A stretch of 64,000 nucleotides of DNA, taken from Hygrocybe punicea. Taxonomy: Eukaryota > Basidiomycota > Agaricomycetes > Agaricales > Hygrophoraceae. Of the stretch, positions 21,814 to 32,024 are shown piece by piece. The stretch is taken from positions 2,356,001 to 2,420,000 of the forward strand of contig OY744472.1 of NCBI GenBank assembly GCA_963556145.1. The letters are read 5' to 3'. Both the position numbers and the translations under genes were made by a program. The notes beneath the pieces were generated by a model. The model had not been told where the DNA came from and did not search any database. It was given only the letters and a program-made list of their open reading frames with translations. How positions within the stretch are numbered: position 1 is the first letter of the stretch; every line of letters starts with the position of its first letter.

Positions 21814-22018
21814 GCAGGTGTGAATACCACGCACACGTCAATTGACACAGCCATGTATATTCGCGAGGTGGGCTGGGCAGTACGGAGAGCGGCGGACTCA
21901 TCCTCATTTCCTTTCCTGTTGCTCCTGCCCAGCTGTCGCCGTTGTTATGGTCCTTGTGTTCACCTCGCGAATGCCGTGCGCACATCAATTGACATGGCTG
22001 TACCCATTCGCGAGGTGG
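21814..22018. repeat. Pair of 59-bp nested palindromes (H1, H2)
   Basis: Two copies 147 bp apart, each centred on (G/A)TCAATTGAC (21837-21846; 21984-21993). H2 has perfect 13-bp outer arms CACCTCGCGAATG / CATTCGCGAGGTG. H1 has a damaged left arm. The same design recurs at 61921 and 62063 in another element. Both strands stay partly open across the motif. Confidence 0.75.
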
Positions 22019-22390
22019 TGGTTGGCTCAGGGAGGCAGTGGGGCAGGGCTATGGGGAGAGGGGTGGGACTTCTCATCTTCGTTTGCCATTCTTTTCGTGG
22101 ACGAATGGCCAGTGTTTCATGTCACGCTTGATCTCTTTGCCATCCATTTTGCGTCCAATGAGTCGCTTGGCGTCGAAGACAGTGTTGTTGGGATTGGAGT
22201 GGAACGCATTTTAGGCGCTGTCCCCGACACTGCGCGTATTTGGGGTCAGTATGAAAACGGATTTGCAGTGGATGTACAGCTGTTCATCGTCGCTGAAGCT
22301 GACCCAAGAGGGAGTTATCCGATGGCCTTGATCGTTGGCGATAATTTCCACACGGCCACCTCGTTGGGCACTGCGGAATTGGGTCATTGA
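21842..22390 (+). CDS. Unrecognised ORF inside the non-autonomous hAT element
   Basis: 182 codons, open from the palindrome region to TGA at 22388. The second half (about 22090-22390) looks like genuine protein: [71 protein letters not shown]. The composition is balanced with alternating hydrophobic strands. I do not recognise the family. The first half, across the palindromes, is low-complexity and may not be translated. It could be a captured host-gene fragment or the remains of the element's own protein. It may relate to the strand-rich fragment at 23572-23890, but I see no alignable motif. Confidence 0.4.
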   Translation: MTQPCIFARWAGQYGERRTHPHFLSCCSCPAVAVVMVLVFTSRMPCAHQLTWLYPFARWWLAQGGSGAGLWGEGWDFSSSFAILFVDEWPVFHVTLDLFAIHFASNESLGVEDSVVGIGVERILGAVPDTARIWGQYENGFAVDVQLFIVAEADPRGSYPMALIVGDNFHTATSLGTAELGH

Positions 22391-23571
22391 AGAATCAATA
22401 AAGATAAAGATAAGTGCTTACCCGACAGCAAAAGACAGGCAAATAAGAAAAGAATCTACATTGTGCCTAAATCTAGAGGAAGTAATCAGAGAATTTATAT
22501 CCCATGTACAGAACACATCACCAATTCCAATAACAGCACCATCTGCTCTTCAACATGGGCTTTCGCAGGACACAAACAGGGCAATGAATCCGATTAGAGG
22601 AAAGGAGAGAGAAGCCGCCATGCGCCGGGGTTGGATGTGCGGACGTCAAGGGAGGCGAGACATGGTAATAAATTTTGTAGAACGATCATCGTCATGGTCG
22701 TTGTCGTCATGTCGGTAGACGTTTCTAGCCTCGGGAGCACTTTGGATCCAGGCAAAAATGCCTGCTCATCAACATCTGCCGGCATACGTGCCGGCGAACG
22801 CAGTAGCCGTAGCGGCAAAGCTGATGGTTGGTGGTGGTGGCGGTGGTGCCTGAACTTGCGAGCCCGAGTTCGAGGTCCCGGTTGCAGGGTGTTGGGATGC
22901 CGCCATGTTACCGCCATGCGTAGCTAGACAGACCTTCGTTAGTAAAATGAAAGAAGAAAAAAAAACCAATGCAGCAGAGGTCGGTGCACGACCCTCTGCT
23001 ATGTCTGGGATTGGCATGCGTCGCTTGTCGTCGCTGCAGCGACGCTGCTGGCACTGCTGTTGCCGTCGTTGCTGTTTGCTGTCACCGTGGTCATTGGTCG
23101 TTGCTGCTGACGTCCGGGCTGCTGTTGCCTCGAGATCATTGGTGCTGTAATCAGGTAATAAAAATAAAATTCAAAATTCAAGAAAAGACATAACGGGTGC
23201 TGCTTCCATTGCCGCTTCATTCCTCGCCCCTCTGCTGGTCACCGTTGGGGTGCTGTGGCCTTTATTTTGGGTCGGCCTGCGTTGTCGCGAGCTGGTGTGG
23301 CTGTGGCTGTTGGCGTGGTGTTACTGGTGTGCTCCGCATGTTTGTGGTGGTGAGATTTGGCCTTGTGCTATAAATTTCCTTTTTTGGACGGCTAGTCGCG
23401 GTTTAGCCGTTGCCACAACGTCCGGTCCGGCTAATAACCCATATATGGGTTAGCCGTTGTTAGCCGTAGCCGAGCCGAGCCGGACCGAGCCGTGGCAACA
23501 CTATGGCGGACTGGCGGACTGGCGGACTTTCGAGGTCCGGAATGTCCTCATAAGACCGAGCCTAAATAAAT

Positions 23572-23890
23572 TTAGGACTCGGAATATGCATCTGTCATGA
23601 TATCCACTTTATGATTCTGACCATGCAAATGACCTATTCCAAACCCTACAGTTCCAACATTTGCAGGGATTAGCACTCCAACCCCCGCAGCGATCTGTCC
23701 CACTCGCACTTCTACTTGGGCATTCACCTCAGCTGTACTGCTGTCAGTGTGGATCTTGGCGTCAATGCACGTCATGATCCCCACCACAAAATATGCTTTA
23801 CCGCCAACTGGCACAGTATCCTTCAGCTCTCCAAACACCTTCTCATAGTTTGCCAGCGACAGTGAATTGAGAACTCCGTAAGTTGGTGGG
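23572..23890 (-). CDS. C-terminal fragment of an unrecognised protein
   Basis: The frame reads GVLNSLSLANYEKVFGELKD, TVPVGGKAYFVVGIMTCIDA, then ahead to HGQNHKVDIMTDAYSES and a TAG at about 23572. A similar 'NYxxVFxxL...VPxGGKxYFxxGIMT' arrangement occurs in unnamed mushroom-fungus proteins as I recall. The 5' part is absent: an in-frame stop lies just upstream near 23910. The 3' end overlaps the last bases of the adjoining transposon-like unit. Likely a truncated gene left by the insertion. Confidence 0.4.
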
Positions 23891-23981
23891 CACTTCTGAG
23901 TTGTGTATCATGAATAATCATAGACAGCAGCGGGGCTGGGGACCACCAAAGGCCAAATAGCTCCAGCGTGTCATGTACTAG

Positions 23982-26900
23982 TCAAACACTGGTATTCCTG
24001 TTGTCGGTACTAGCTGTTGTATCGCCACCTCCACACCAGTATTCCATACCCGTATGACTCTCGTAGTGCCGCAAGATTTTGGCAACGTCCGACCCAGTAA
24101 TAAAACGGTTGACGACAAACATCTCAAATTCAAGCAAGTTTGAGCTCACAAAACTTCGATCGACTAGCTTGTTTTCCAGCTTACCAGAAGCCAATTCCTC
24201 AAAGCGGCCCAGCCAGCTGCACGATGTATCATACGCCAGTACTCATCAACAAAAGCAACCGTGCCTTTGTAATAGTCGGCCACGAATTTATTACTGGTAG
24301 GAAAAGTCAATGAAAGAGAAAGGCTGATCAGTAGAAAGGAACAAACAAACCGATTTAATAGGATCCATCTTCCCCATAAAGCCTGCATGACTTTATCTTC
24401 GTCTCTGACATCATCACATTCAAAAATCTCTTCCTCCTTGTCTATCACGAACCACGAGAGGACACCGAACGGTTCCATAGGAAGAGTATTAAGGAGATCA
24501 TATAGGCGTTCACCGCCAGGACGGCACGAATAATGCACTGGAACAGCACCTTCCCAAGTGGCAGGAAGGAAAGGATGTTGTGCGGAAGGTCCGAGAGGGT
24601 CATCAGCGGGTGGTGGGGTTGGGTATCGAGAGGGAAGAGGTACAGATGCCCGGGGGTAATTGCTAGAGGTCGCAGTGGTGGAACGAGCCCGTGACGACGA
24701 TGATCGACTGCTCGAAGGTGGCGAGGACGAACGACGCTTGAGTTTCGGATAGCTGAGCGTTGGCTGTATCAACACAGTTGGGGTGGGTCCAAGGGATGTT
24801 GCTGCCGGAATGCGAAGTTGGTCCTGGGTGAGCAATAGAGCAGGCGTCAATGGCTGCGGTTCAACGAGTGGTCGAAGTGGAGTTGGGGGTTTTTCCAAGT
24901 TAACAGGCAGTGGTTCACTCGAGATAGGCGCTTCAACTTTAATTTCTGCTGGCGAAGTACTCAGATTTATGCTTGTGGCTGGTAACGATACGGAATCTAG
25001 GGTTGGTGAAACCGGTTCTATTTCGGGTTCGACACAGGGTAGAGTGGGACTTCTGCTCACAAACCTAGATAAACGTAGACCATTACTAGAATGAAAGAAA
25101 CCAACCTCGCAACTTCCCACTCATCGAATCGGTCGGGAATTGTTAAGATTATTTGCCATTCCTGTGACACACGTTAAGATAGGCGAACACCGCTGAAGAA
25201 AGCCTTACCTCGCCATCTTGCTGCCACGAACTACCCACTTCCGAGTGGTCCCATTCCAAGTGTTTCACCAGCATCTCCCTCGTATGGAACTCACCATGCA
25301 ATTCACAAAGTGGACACAGCCATGTAACCATCTTCGTTTGATACTCGTACATTCGCGAGGGCTGCAATTCATCACAATGCACGTTGTACTTGTAGACGGC
25401 ACTCGCAGACACTGGGGAAGGACGGTCTACGTGGGTTGGCACGCCAGCGAGACGGCATCGATGCTCGAACCCCCGTCGGAGACAACGCAACAAAAAAGGT
25501 AGCTGTCCTGCTCTCTGCATTTGTAGGGACGATAGGGTGAGGGATTCCAATGCAATCAAGAGCTCTTCAGCAGGAGTCTCTGGACGAGTGGCCTCATTTG
25601 AGGCGAGGCTTGGTGTGGTGAGTGTGGTCTCGCGACCGCCAACCCCAAGTTCATCATCCGGCTCGTTGGTTTCAGATACTTCCGATTCACTTGGACTCTC
25701 TTCCGATTCTTCTTCACTGGTAGTGGAATCGGTATCATCCAGAAATACCGTTCTTTGGGACTTTAGGCCTAGTTGGAACTTGCGAGCAGCTTTTCCAATG
25801 GCCGTTTCCTGCCTGGAAAAGAAGTTACCATTCAGTTTGTGACGAAATGAGTTATTTTTGCAACCGACAAAAAACTTACCGCGCTGTTGTAACATCTGGC
25901 TCGATTTCCCAGATGTCTGAATCACTGTCAGGATCCTCTCCGTCCACAATCAATTTCATATTCTGTCCAATTTGACCTCTAGTAATATCTGCGAGCAGAG
26001 CGATGTTTTCAGTAGGATCCGCTCTCGCCTGAATACGCCGGGAAGTCGACATTGTGGATATGCTTGTCCTGGCCGCAGCAATGTTGAGATTTTCGTAGAA
26101 GCGCTTATTCGCGAACCCCGACTTTCGCATCGTGTCTTCGACATGCCATGCTGGTGATATTGGTTTCATTGATTTCACAGGTAGGATGTCGTAAGGCATC
26201 ATATGGCTGACAAGACGTCTGGGCTGGGCTGTTGTAGGCGTGCCAGCGGAGGGCGTAACGGGGTTACGCCCGACTGTCTTTCGAGCTGATGATGACAACA
26301 TGAACTCGGGCGAAGGGATACTGAGAGATGAACATACCTGGTATTCCCGAGAAACGGGGTCTAGGAGGTGAAGCTGATGGCAAGGAAGGCCTAGGGTACA
26401 ATGGGACATTTCTCTTAGCGCGGACAAAGGAAATGAGCGGTTTGTGCAGCAATGATAGCAATAGATTTAATACCTGAAATGAGGGAAGAGAGCGTGTGTG
26501 TTGATGTTGATTCGATGAAGACCCCTGAGATGGGAAATCTCTCACAGACTTGCGGGCAATCCGAGCGAACTGTGGATGCTGTGGGATAATCCTCTTTATG
26601 ATGAAGGGTCCCCGTCTAACATTAACCACACGAAGTTGATTCGTAAGTGGGAATCAAAACCGACCTCTCCACGGTACAAGGACTCGTTATTGAATCTTAT
26701 TGACTTCGCAGTGATAGCCGGGATGTATTTCCGCGCAGCTGACACCCTAGGTGCCGCTGAATCAGCCTGGGATAAATTCTTTCTTGCCGCCTTCAAGGGA
26801 TACAGACCCCCAGTGTTACCGTCACTGACGGATGACCTAGATTGCTGAGAGAGTAAACTAGTAGCTTCTGCCTGCCTTGCCGGATATTTGACAGCGAATC

Positions 26901-27120
26901 TATTTTCATGAATGGTTGGTATCGCAACATTAATCGGGAACGAAGAGCCAGTGTACGCCGATCCTGAGTTAACAACGCGAGCGGTTCCGGGTCGTTCGGG
27001 TTCAGTGAAAGTTGATTTACGCGCAGCAGAAGTCTTCGCAGGTAAACTTGGTCCTTCCTGGCCGAAACTTCGCATCGGCCTCTGGCTTGAAGTGTTGGCG
27101 TACCAGTTGTGATCCGTCAT
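23982..27120 (-). CDS. SUZ12-like Polycomb (PRC2) subunit with VEFS box
   Basis: Likely scaffold subunit of the H3K27 methyltransferase complex. Start MTDHNWYANTSSQRP at 27120. A basic Ser-rich N-terminus, then RRGPFIIKRIIPQHPQF (about 26610), a long linker and an acidic tract (about 25720). A C2H2 zinc finger WLCPLCELHGEFHTREMLVK ending HLEWDH lies at about 25320-25240. The C-terminal VEFS-like block is EEIFECDDVRDEDKVMQALW, GRWILLNRNKFVADYY and FVDEYWRMIHRAAGW (24430-24190), ending FVVNRFITGSDVAKILRHYE and TGA at 23982. Introns inferred: 24123-24184, 24294-24350, two between 25070 and 25210, and others upstream. Finger plus VEFS order is diagnostic for Su(z)12. One join near 26600-26630 is unresolved (apparent one-base shift), so the N-terminus may be split, misread or belong to a separate gene. 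Confidence 0.72.
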
Positions 27121-27292
27121 GTTTGGTTCCGCTTCAAGTTGCTCTGGCCACAAGTGACTGAAGTATTCAGCTTCCCCGCACTACCATACACTTTCAAAAA
27201 TCGAGTGCTGTATAGACAGTGAACTATAGTACTAGTTGCAAACAAAAAATGAAAGGAAGCCAATAATGGCTCGCTCAGCGTGAAAATATGAT

Positions 27293-30200
27293 CTATCCGT
27301 AATTGAGCTCCCCTCCGCCTCCGCCTCCATCACCATTGACATTGTTGCGGTGACCACCACCACCACCACCACCACCACCACCACCTCCGCGGTGATGATA
27401 CCCGCCTCTTCCAAGAGGGGCCAGAGGTCGTGGAGGCAAATGAGATGGTTTGTTCAGTGGTGGCTCCCACCGATCCTGCCTATGTTGTCCAGGTAGGGGA
27501 GGTTGACCGGGCCGATATGGGATCGGCGGATGTGGAGCTCCTTGCATTGCATACGGCATTCTTGGTGGGTGGTGAGGATGGGCAGGGCCATTGGGGTAAG
27601 GCGGATGAGCCGGACGATGTTGATTTGGGAAATGATTGAGATGAGGATACGATTGTGGAGGCTGCGGCGGGCCAGCGTGAATGGGGGGTGGGCCAGTGTG
27701 GAAGGCTTCTCTAGGGGGTCCACCACGACCAAAGTAAAGTGGAGGTTTGGCAACGGGAGGTGGTGCAGGTCTGAAGTGTCCGTTTCCTTGAGGAGCCGGC
27801 GGGTGAGCGACTGGAGCGGGGGGGTTGCGACGTCCCCGCCTGTCAAACTCATGGGATGCTTCATACGACGGTAGCCTGAACAACAATGCAAAAGTCCGAA
27901 TCAGATTTCGTGGTACCCAAGATGGAAGACAACACGGTCAGGTTAGCAAATAGCTCATTCAGATGAATCGAAGACTGCTAACGTTTTAGGATCAGCCGGT
28001 AAGGGATCCGTCCAGAAGTAGTCATGATCCAGTGCCTGTGATGCTGTAATTCGTTCTTTGGGATTACACATCAAGAGTTTATCCAGCAAATCGCATGTTT
28101 CTGGGCCAATACTAAGATGGGGACACAGTGCTTGGTCAGTGGACAATGAGAAGTAAGAATATCAGTAAATTTCACCTTTCGTACACGGCTTTGATTCTGC
28201 GCGAGTAGGTGTTGAATCGTTTGACACCATCACATCCAGGCAAAGCATCGTGGTTTGGCCAATTATGCTGGTTCGGACTGCCACACAGCGCCCAGATTTT
28301 CTCAAGCTGATCGAGATCCGAGCTCCCTGGCAAAATAGGCCGTCGAGAAAACATTTCACCTAGAACGCACCTGGGAGGCTGGTCAGCGACTATCGCTATT
28401 GCTCGCCTGCGGAATACAGATACGGACCCAATACCCCACATGTCGACCTCCCCGCCATATTGTCTCGCACCTAACAGGAGCTCGGGGGGACGGTACCACC
28501 TAGTGACTACACAATTCGTGTATCGACGCTCCTTCCCACGATCCCCACTGGAGTCAAATGCACGGGCGAGGCCAAAGTCGGCGATACGCAGAGACCCCGA
28601 ATTAGATATGAGAAGGTTGGCCGCCTTCATATCGCGATGAAGGATGTGATTCTAGGGGCCAAGTCAGAATTAGTGCCACCCAGTGGAATGCCACTAACCC
28701 TGTGCATGTACTCCGTACCCTCTAGTAACTGTTTCATGTAGAGTTTGATATGGCTGGGCTGCAGCTTGACACGTTCATTTTCAAGAAGACCCGCGAGGTC
28801 GTGGTCCATGTAAGGGAAAACCATATATACCGAAAGACGATCCTTTTCTGTGCCTGCTTGGAGTCAGGAAATGCGTTTGGTCAAGAAAGCGCGGACTCAC
28901 TCCTGACGACGAACATATCCAGTATTTGCACAATGCAAGGATGGTGTAAAGCTTTGAGAATCTTGATCTCCCGAAGCGCAGTCACTGGCATCCCTTCCTT
29001 TTCGTTATGCATTAGGATACGTTTGAGCGCGACAAATTTTCTGGTAGCTTTATGAATGGCTTTGTGGACCTCCCTAAGGACATCATTTAGACGGGAAATA
29101 ACATAAATCTTTTAAACGTACCCAAAAGTTCCTTCCCCTAGTTTCGTGGTAATTTCATAGTCTTTCTGCCTTCCACATCCTTGGAACACACGGCCATACG
29201 CCTCCTCCTCTTCCTTAGCTGACCTCTGAACAGGTGCCCTTTTGCGAACCAAGGTCACCGCATTTCCTTGGTAAGCGTCCAGTCCTTTTTCTCGGTCATG
29301 TCGGTCATGTCGGTCATGTCTATTTGTTTCTGGCGTCTTCTCCCCCTCTCTTGGTCCCCTTGCGTCAACGTCCTCTGCCACGGGTAATCGCAGTGATGGC
29401 GGTGAATGGATTTCCTTTGGTGCTCCAGGTCTTTTCATGGGAAGTGAGATGGACACGGTCGAGTGCTCGATCGGAAGGGTTTGGTCTTTGAGCGCCTCCA
29501 CGGGAGGCGGTGGTGGCGGCGGGGAATTCGGTGGGGGAGGAGGGGTATGAGGTTTGAGAAAGGGAGACCCTCGGTGGGGAGTAGGAGAACGAGATATGGC
29601 GGGAGGCTCGTAAGAAGACTGCTGGAAGTCGTCGGGTTGGCTGTGATCATTACGATCGTGTTCCTGGTCACTGCCATCTTCACTCTCCAATCTGCTCCCT
29701 TGGTCAATTTCAACAGAGTCACTGCGATGCCTTGCACGGTCATCTCTGGGATGATCCTGATGCGACTTCGCTGATTTTTCTGGTCGCCAGTAGCGGTCAT
29801 GCTCCCCCAACGGCTCCCGTTGATAGTGCCCGTGAGGATCTCGTGTCCGTTCATAATTCCAAGAATGAGACTGGTCGCTGTTGCCGCCACGATGTCTCCT
29901 GTCCCGATCCTGATCCTGGCCTCTGTCCCGCTGATTTTCTCGATCCCTGACGCGGTCGGTGCCATAATTCCTACGTGGAGGGCTGAAGGCTGGTTCGGGA
30001 GATCGAGGAGCCGGTAATCTGTGTTTTTCTCGATGTTGGGAAGAGTGAGATGAAGGCGAGCGAGAATGATTTTGTAATGGTGAAGGACTTGCGTGGTCCC
30101 GAAGATGGCTACGGCTGGAGCTGGAAGGAGCAGAGTACTCCCATTCCGGTCGTCTTTCTCTTACCAGACGATCACGGTCACGAGAATTGTATGTTGGATG

Positions 30201-30686
30201 ATGTCTGTCGCCGTTGTAATGAACACTTTCTCGTGCCGTGCTTCGCTGCAGTGGTGCGCTGTCCCTGCCGTAGCGCATGCCAGGTTCCCAATGGTCCCCA
30301 TGTGTCGAAGAAGGCGCTTGCCGTCTCACGTTGCCTTGAATACCGCGACTAGATTTTCGTTTCATATCCGCTTCACGTATCCTGCGCTCGTCCTCTTCTG
30401 ATCTTTCATACACCACGGTTGCGACCTTTTCCTTGCTTTCCACAATCACACCATTGTTGATCCCATCAGCCTTCTTCTTGAACGGGAATGCAACCTTTGA
30501 CTTGGCCGATAGTCTCGATGGAGAAGGAGGCCTGCCAGTGGGAGGAAGTATCGAAGGGTTCGCACCAGAGACGCCTGTTGCATCGTCCACCTCGCCTTCT
30601 TCTGGAGACGATGTCAGCGCCCGTTTTGTAGGCCGTGAGCCTTCTGGAGACTTCGATGCCTGCCGTTTTGTAGGCGTCTGGACCAT
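27293..30686 (-). CDS. CDK9/BUR1-type cyclin-dependent kinase with RS-like N-terminus
   Basis: Kinase expected to phosphorylate the RNA polymerase II C-terminal domain and elongation factors. I chose the ATG at 30686 (MVQTPTKRQASKSPEGSRPT); a GTG 18 bp upstream is also open. About 490 residues of Arg/Ser/Asp-rich and Pro-rich N-terminus lead to the kinase: glycine loop KLGEGTFGYV (29115), the PSTAIRE-equivalent GMPVTALREIKILKALHHP (about 28980; CDK9 has PITALRE), VFPYMDHDLAGLLENERVKL (28824), HRDMKAANLLI (about 28630), ADFGLARAF and the activation loop RYTNCVVTRWYRPPELLL. The C-terminal lobe has DLDQLEKIWALCGSPNQHNW and DLLDKLLMCNPKERITASQA. A Pro/Gly/His-rich tail ends in a poly-Gly run and GELNYG, TAG at 27293. 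Several short introns. CDK12/CTK1 is the alternative, but the TALRE helix favours CDK9. Confidence 0.85.
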
Positions 30687-30839
30687 GATACATGTCCCTG
30701 GCACAGAGTTGGCGCCACAAATTTGGCAGAATGAAGGCAGTAATTATCTAACGTAAGCAGCCTTCCTCCAGCACAGCTTGAATAAAAAACCACTTTTTGT
30801 TGTGTGCAGACCAGAGTTTTGTGAATCCAAGAATTTGTT

Positions 30840-31440
30840 TTCAGTGATAGCAATCTGAGTGGTTTTTCAAAACTCGAAACCAGCCTGAGCCAAACCCAGT
30901 GGGAACTACGAGTCAGCTTATATACATCCGAGCTCACCGCTTTCTTGGTGGTGCAAGTCTTCACCACCACAGGCATGCCGTCCACTTGGTATGCCTTGGA
31001 TAGAGATGCCAGCTGGCGGAGGGTTGTCCAAGGCAATCCACTACTCCCTGGGATCTACGAATTCGTCTTAACCCACCCCATTTCGCTCTCTAAAATCTGT
31101 GAGCGCTACCATCATTCTCTGGCCACCCCCGACTCAGAATCTAATGCTACGGCCTTCGCTACATCCCTCTGGCGTCGTGATAACGGCTGTGTAGTAACAA
31201 GAGCAACAACAACTCCAGTCATCTCATACCGAATCGTTTAAGCTCAGATGGTGCAAGGGCTGTTGTGACGAGGTTTACCGGAGCACAAGCAGCCATTGTT
31301 ATTCAAGCGTGATGATCTTGTGGATTCGGCTTCTACCATGACACCGTGAGTCACCATGTCGTCTGTACTTTCTCATTTTTGAAATTTGTCGCCTAGGGCA
31401 ATACGTACACACTTCACAACTTCGGTTTTCGGTTATAGTT
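30840..31440 (+). pseudogene. Fungal HNH-endonuclease family gene, probably degraded
   Basis: An open stretch SNLSGFSKLETSLSQTQWEL...WYALDRDASWRRVV leads to SLWRRDNGCVVTRATTTPVI (about 31165-31220), which matches the HNH-family core (RD..CVVTG...AHIIP). After a further 50 bp, SDGARAVVTRFTGAQAAIVI, GFYHDT before a GTGAGT donor (31349) and GNTYTLHNFGFR after the next acceptor (31396) match, in order, the sequence following that core in related fungal proteins. However, the frames between these blocks do not join, the expected AHIIP is replaced by SYRIV, and stops intervene. Treated as a relic. The 31450-32024 stretch downstream has no gene I can support. Confidence 0.5.
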
Positions 31441-32024
31441 CACCTATGCTCATATGCATTCCCTTCTTCACAACTGCATTGTGACGCTTTCGGTCAATAA
31501 CGGCGATTTCGCCGCTGCCCCCCGCGAGATGTATTCGATTGGCACTATCTGCAGTGTGCTATCACTCCACCGTACAAGAATTTCGCTGACATCACTATCG
31601 GGGTTATTCCTTTCACAACAACATCGGAGGATTCAGACGAGGAGCCGCCATATCCGTCATATCGCTTCGACCGATATCTCGAAAGAACAGGCGAAAATAC
31701 AGATGGTACAAGAACGTAACAAAGAGGTGTTGCAGTGGTCTTCTGGGATTCCGTCTCGCTTTGGTTGATTGATTGAGTTGTCGCGCTTTCATCTTGGGTT
31801 TATGCTGCGCCCTATCCCAGCTTTTGGCTCAGGGCCCCCGTTTTCTATTTTGCCCATTGTACGCCGGATCCTGTACACGCTTCTGGATGCAGCTAATATT
31901 ATAATTGTCCTGTACATCTCGCCTCGAAACCAGGGAAAAAAACACTAGCAGGATCAGATCGTCTGTGCTGAGTGACCAAATGAGAGATAAATAAAAGATC
32001 GCCAATCTGTGGATCCACAGTGTC

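Larger units (their letters stand above)
21459..23503. mobile_element. 2-kb non-autonomous hAT element with 8-bp target duplication
   Basis: Left end TAGTGTTGCCACGGCTTGG (21459) and right end TAGTGTTGCCACGGCTCGG (reverse of 23503) form inverted repeats extended by GTCCGG and AGCCGTTAGCC motifs. Flanks are tggctgac (21451-21458) and tggcggac (23504-23511), an 8-bp duplication with one mismatch. No transposase inside. The end sequence shares TAGTGTTGCC with hAT-1 (2934), so an hAT-1-like enzyme could have moved it. It contains a pair of nested palindromes (21814-22018) and an unexplained ORF. Confidence 0.9.
19441..23582. mobile_element. Putative transposon with AGTCYGCC subterminal repeats and Cys-rich genes
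   Basis: The left end (19441-19570) and right end (23504-23582, reverse-complemented) share an inverted block: GTC-TTAT-AGGAC, then TTCC-GACCTC-AAAGTC, then several GCCAGTCC. An internal GGCAGACTGG/CCAGTCTGCC array lies at 20000-20100. Segments at 19640-19990 also resemble both 20220-20390 and 21260-21430, so the unit looks like a nested or rearranged pair of copies. It carries the Cys-rich genes at 20389 and 21273 and is split by the hAT element at 21459-23503. Family not identified; ends approximate. Confidence 0.5.

Noticed and set aside
27232..27414. Val-rich minus-strand ORF
   Set aside because: Alternate frame of the poly-Gly codons at the end of the CDK9-type gene.
29234..30401. Several plus-strand ORFs opposite the kinase N-terminus
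   Set aside because: Shadows of the Arg/Ser/Asp-rich coding sequence on the minus strand.
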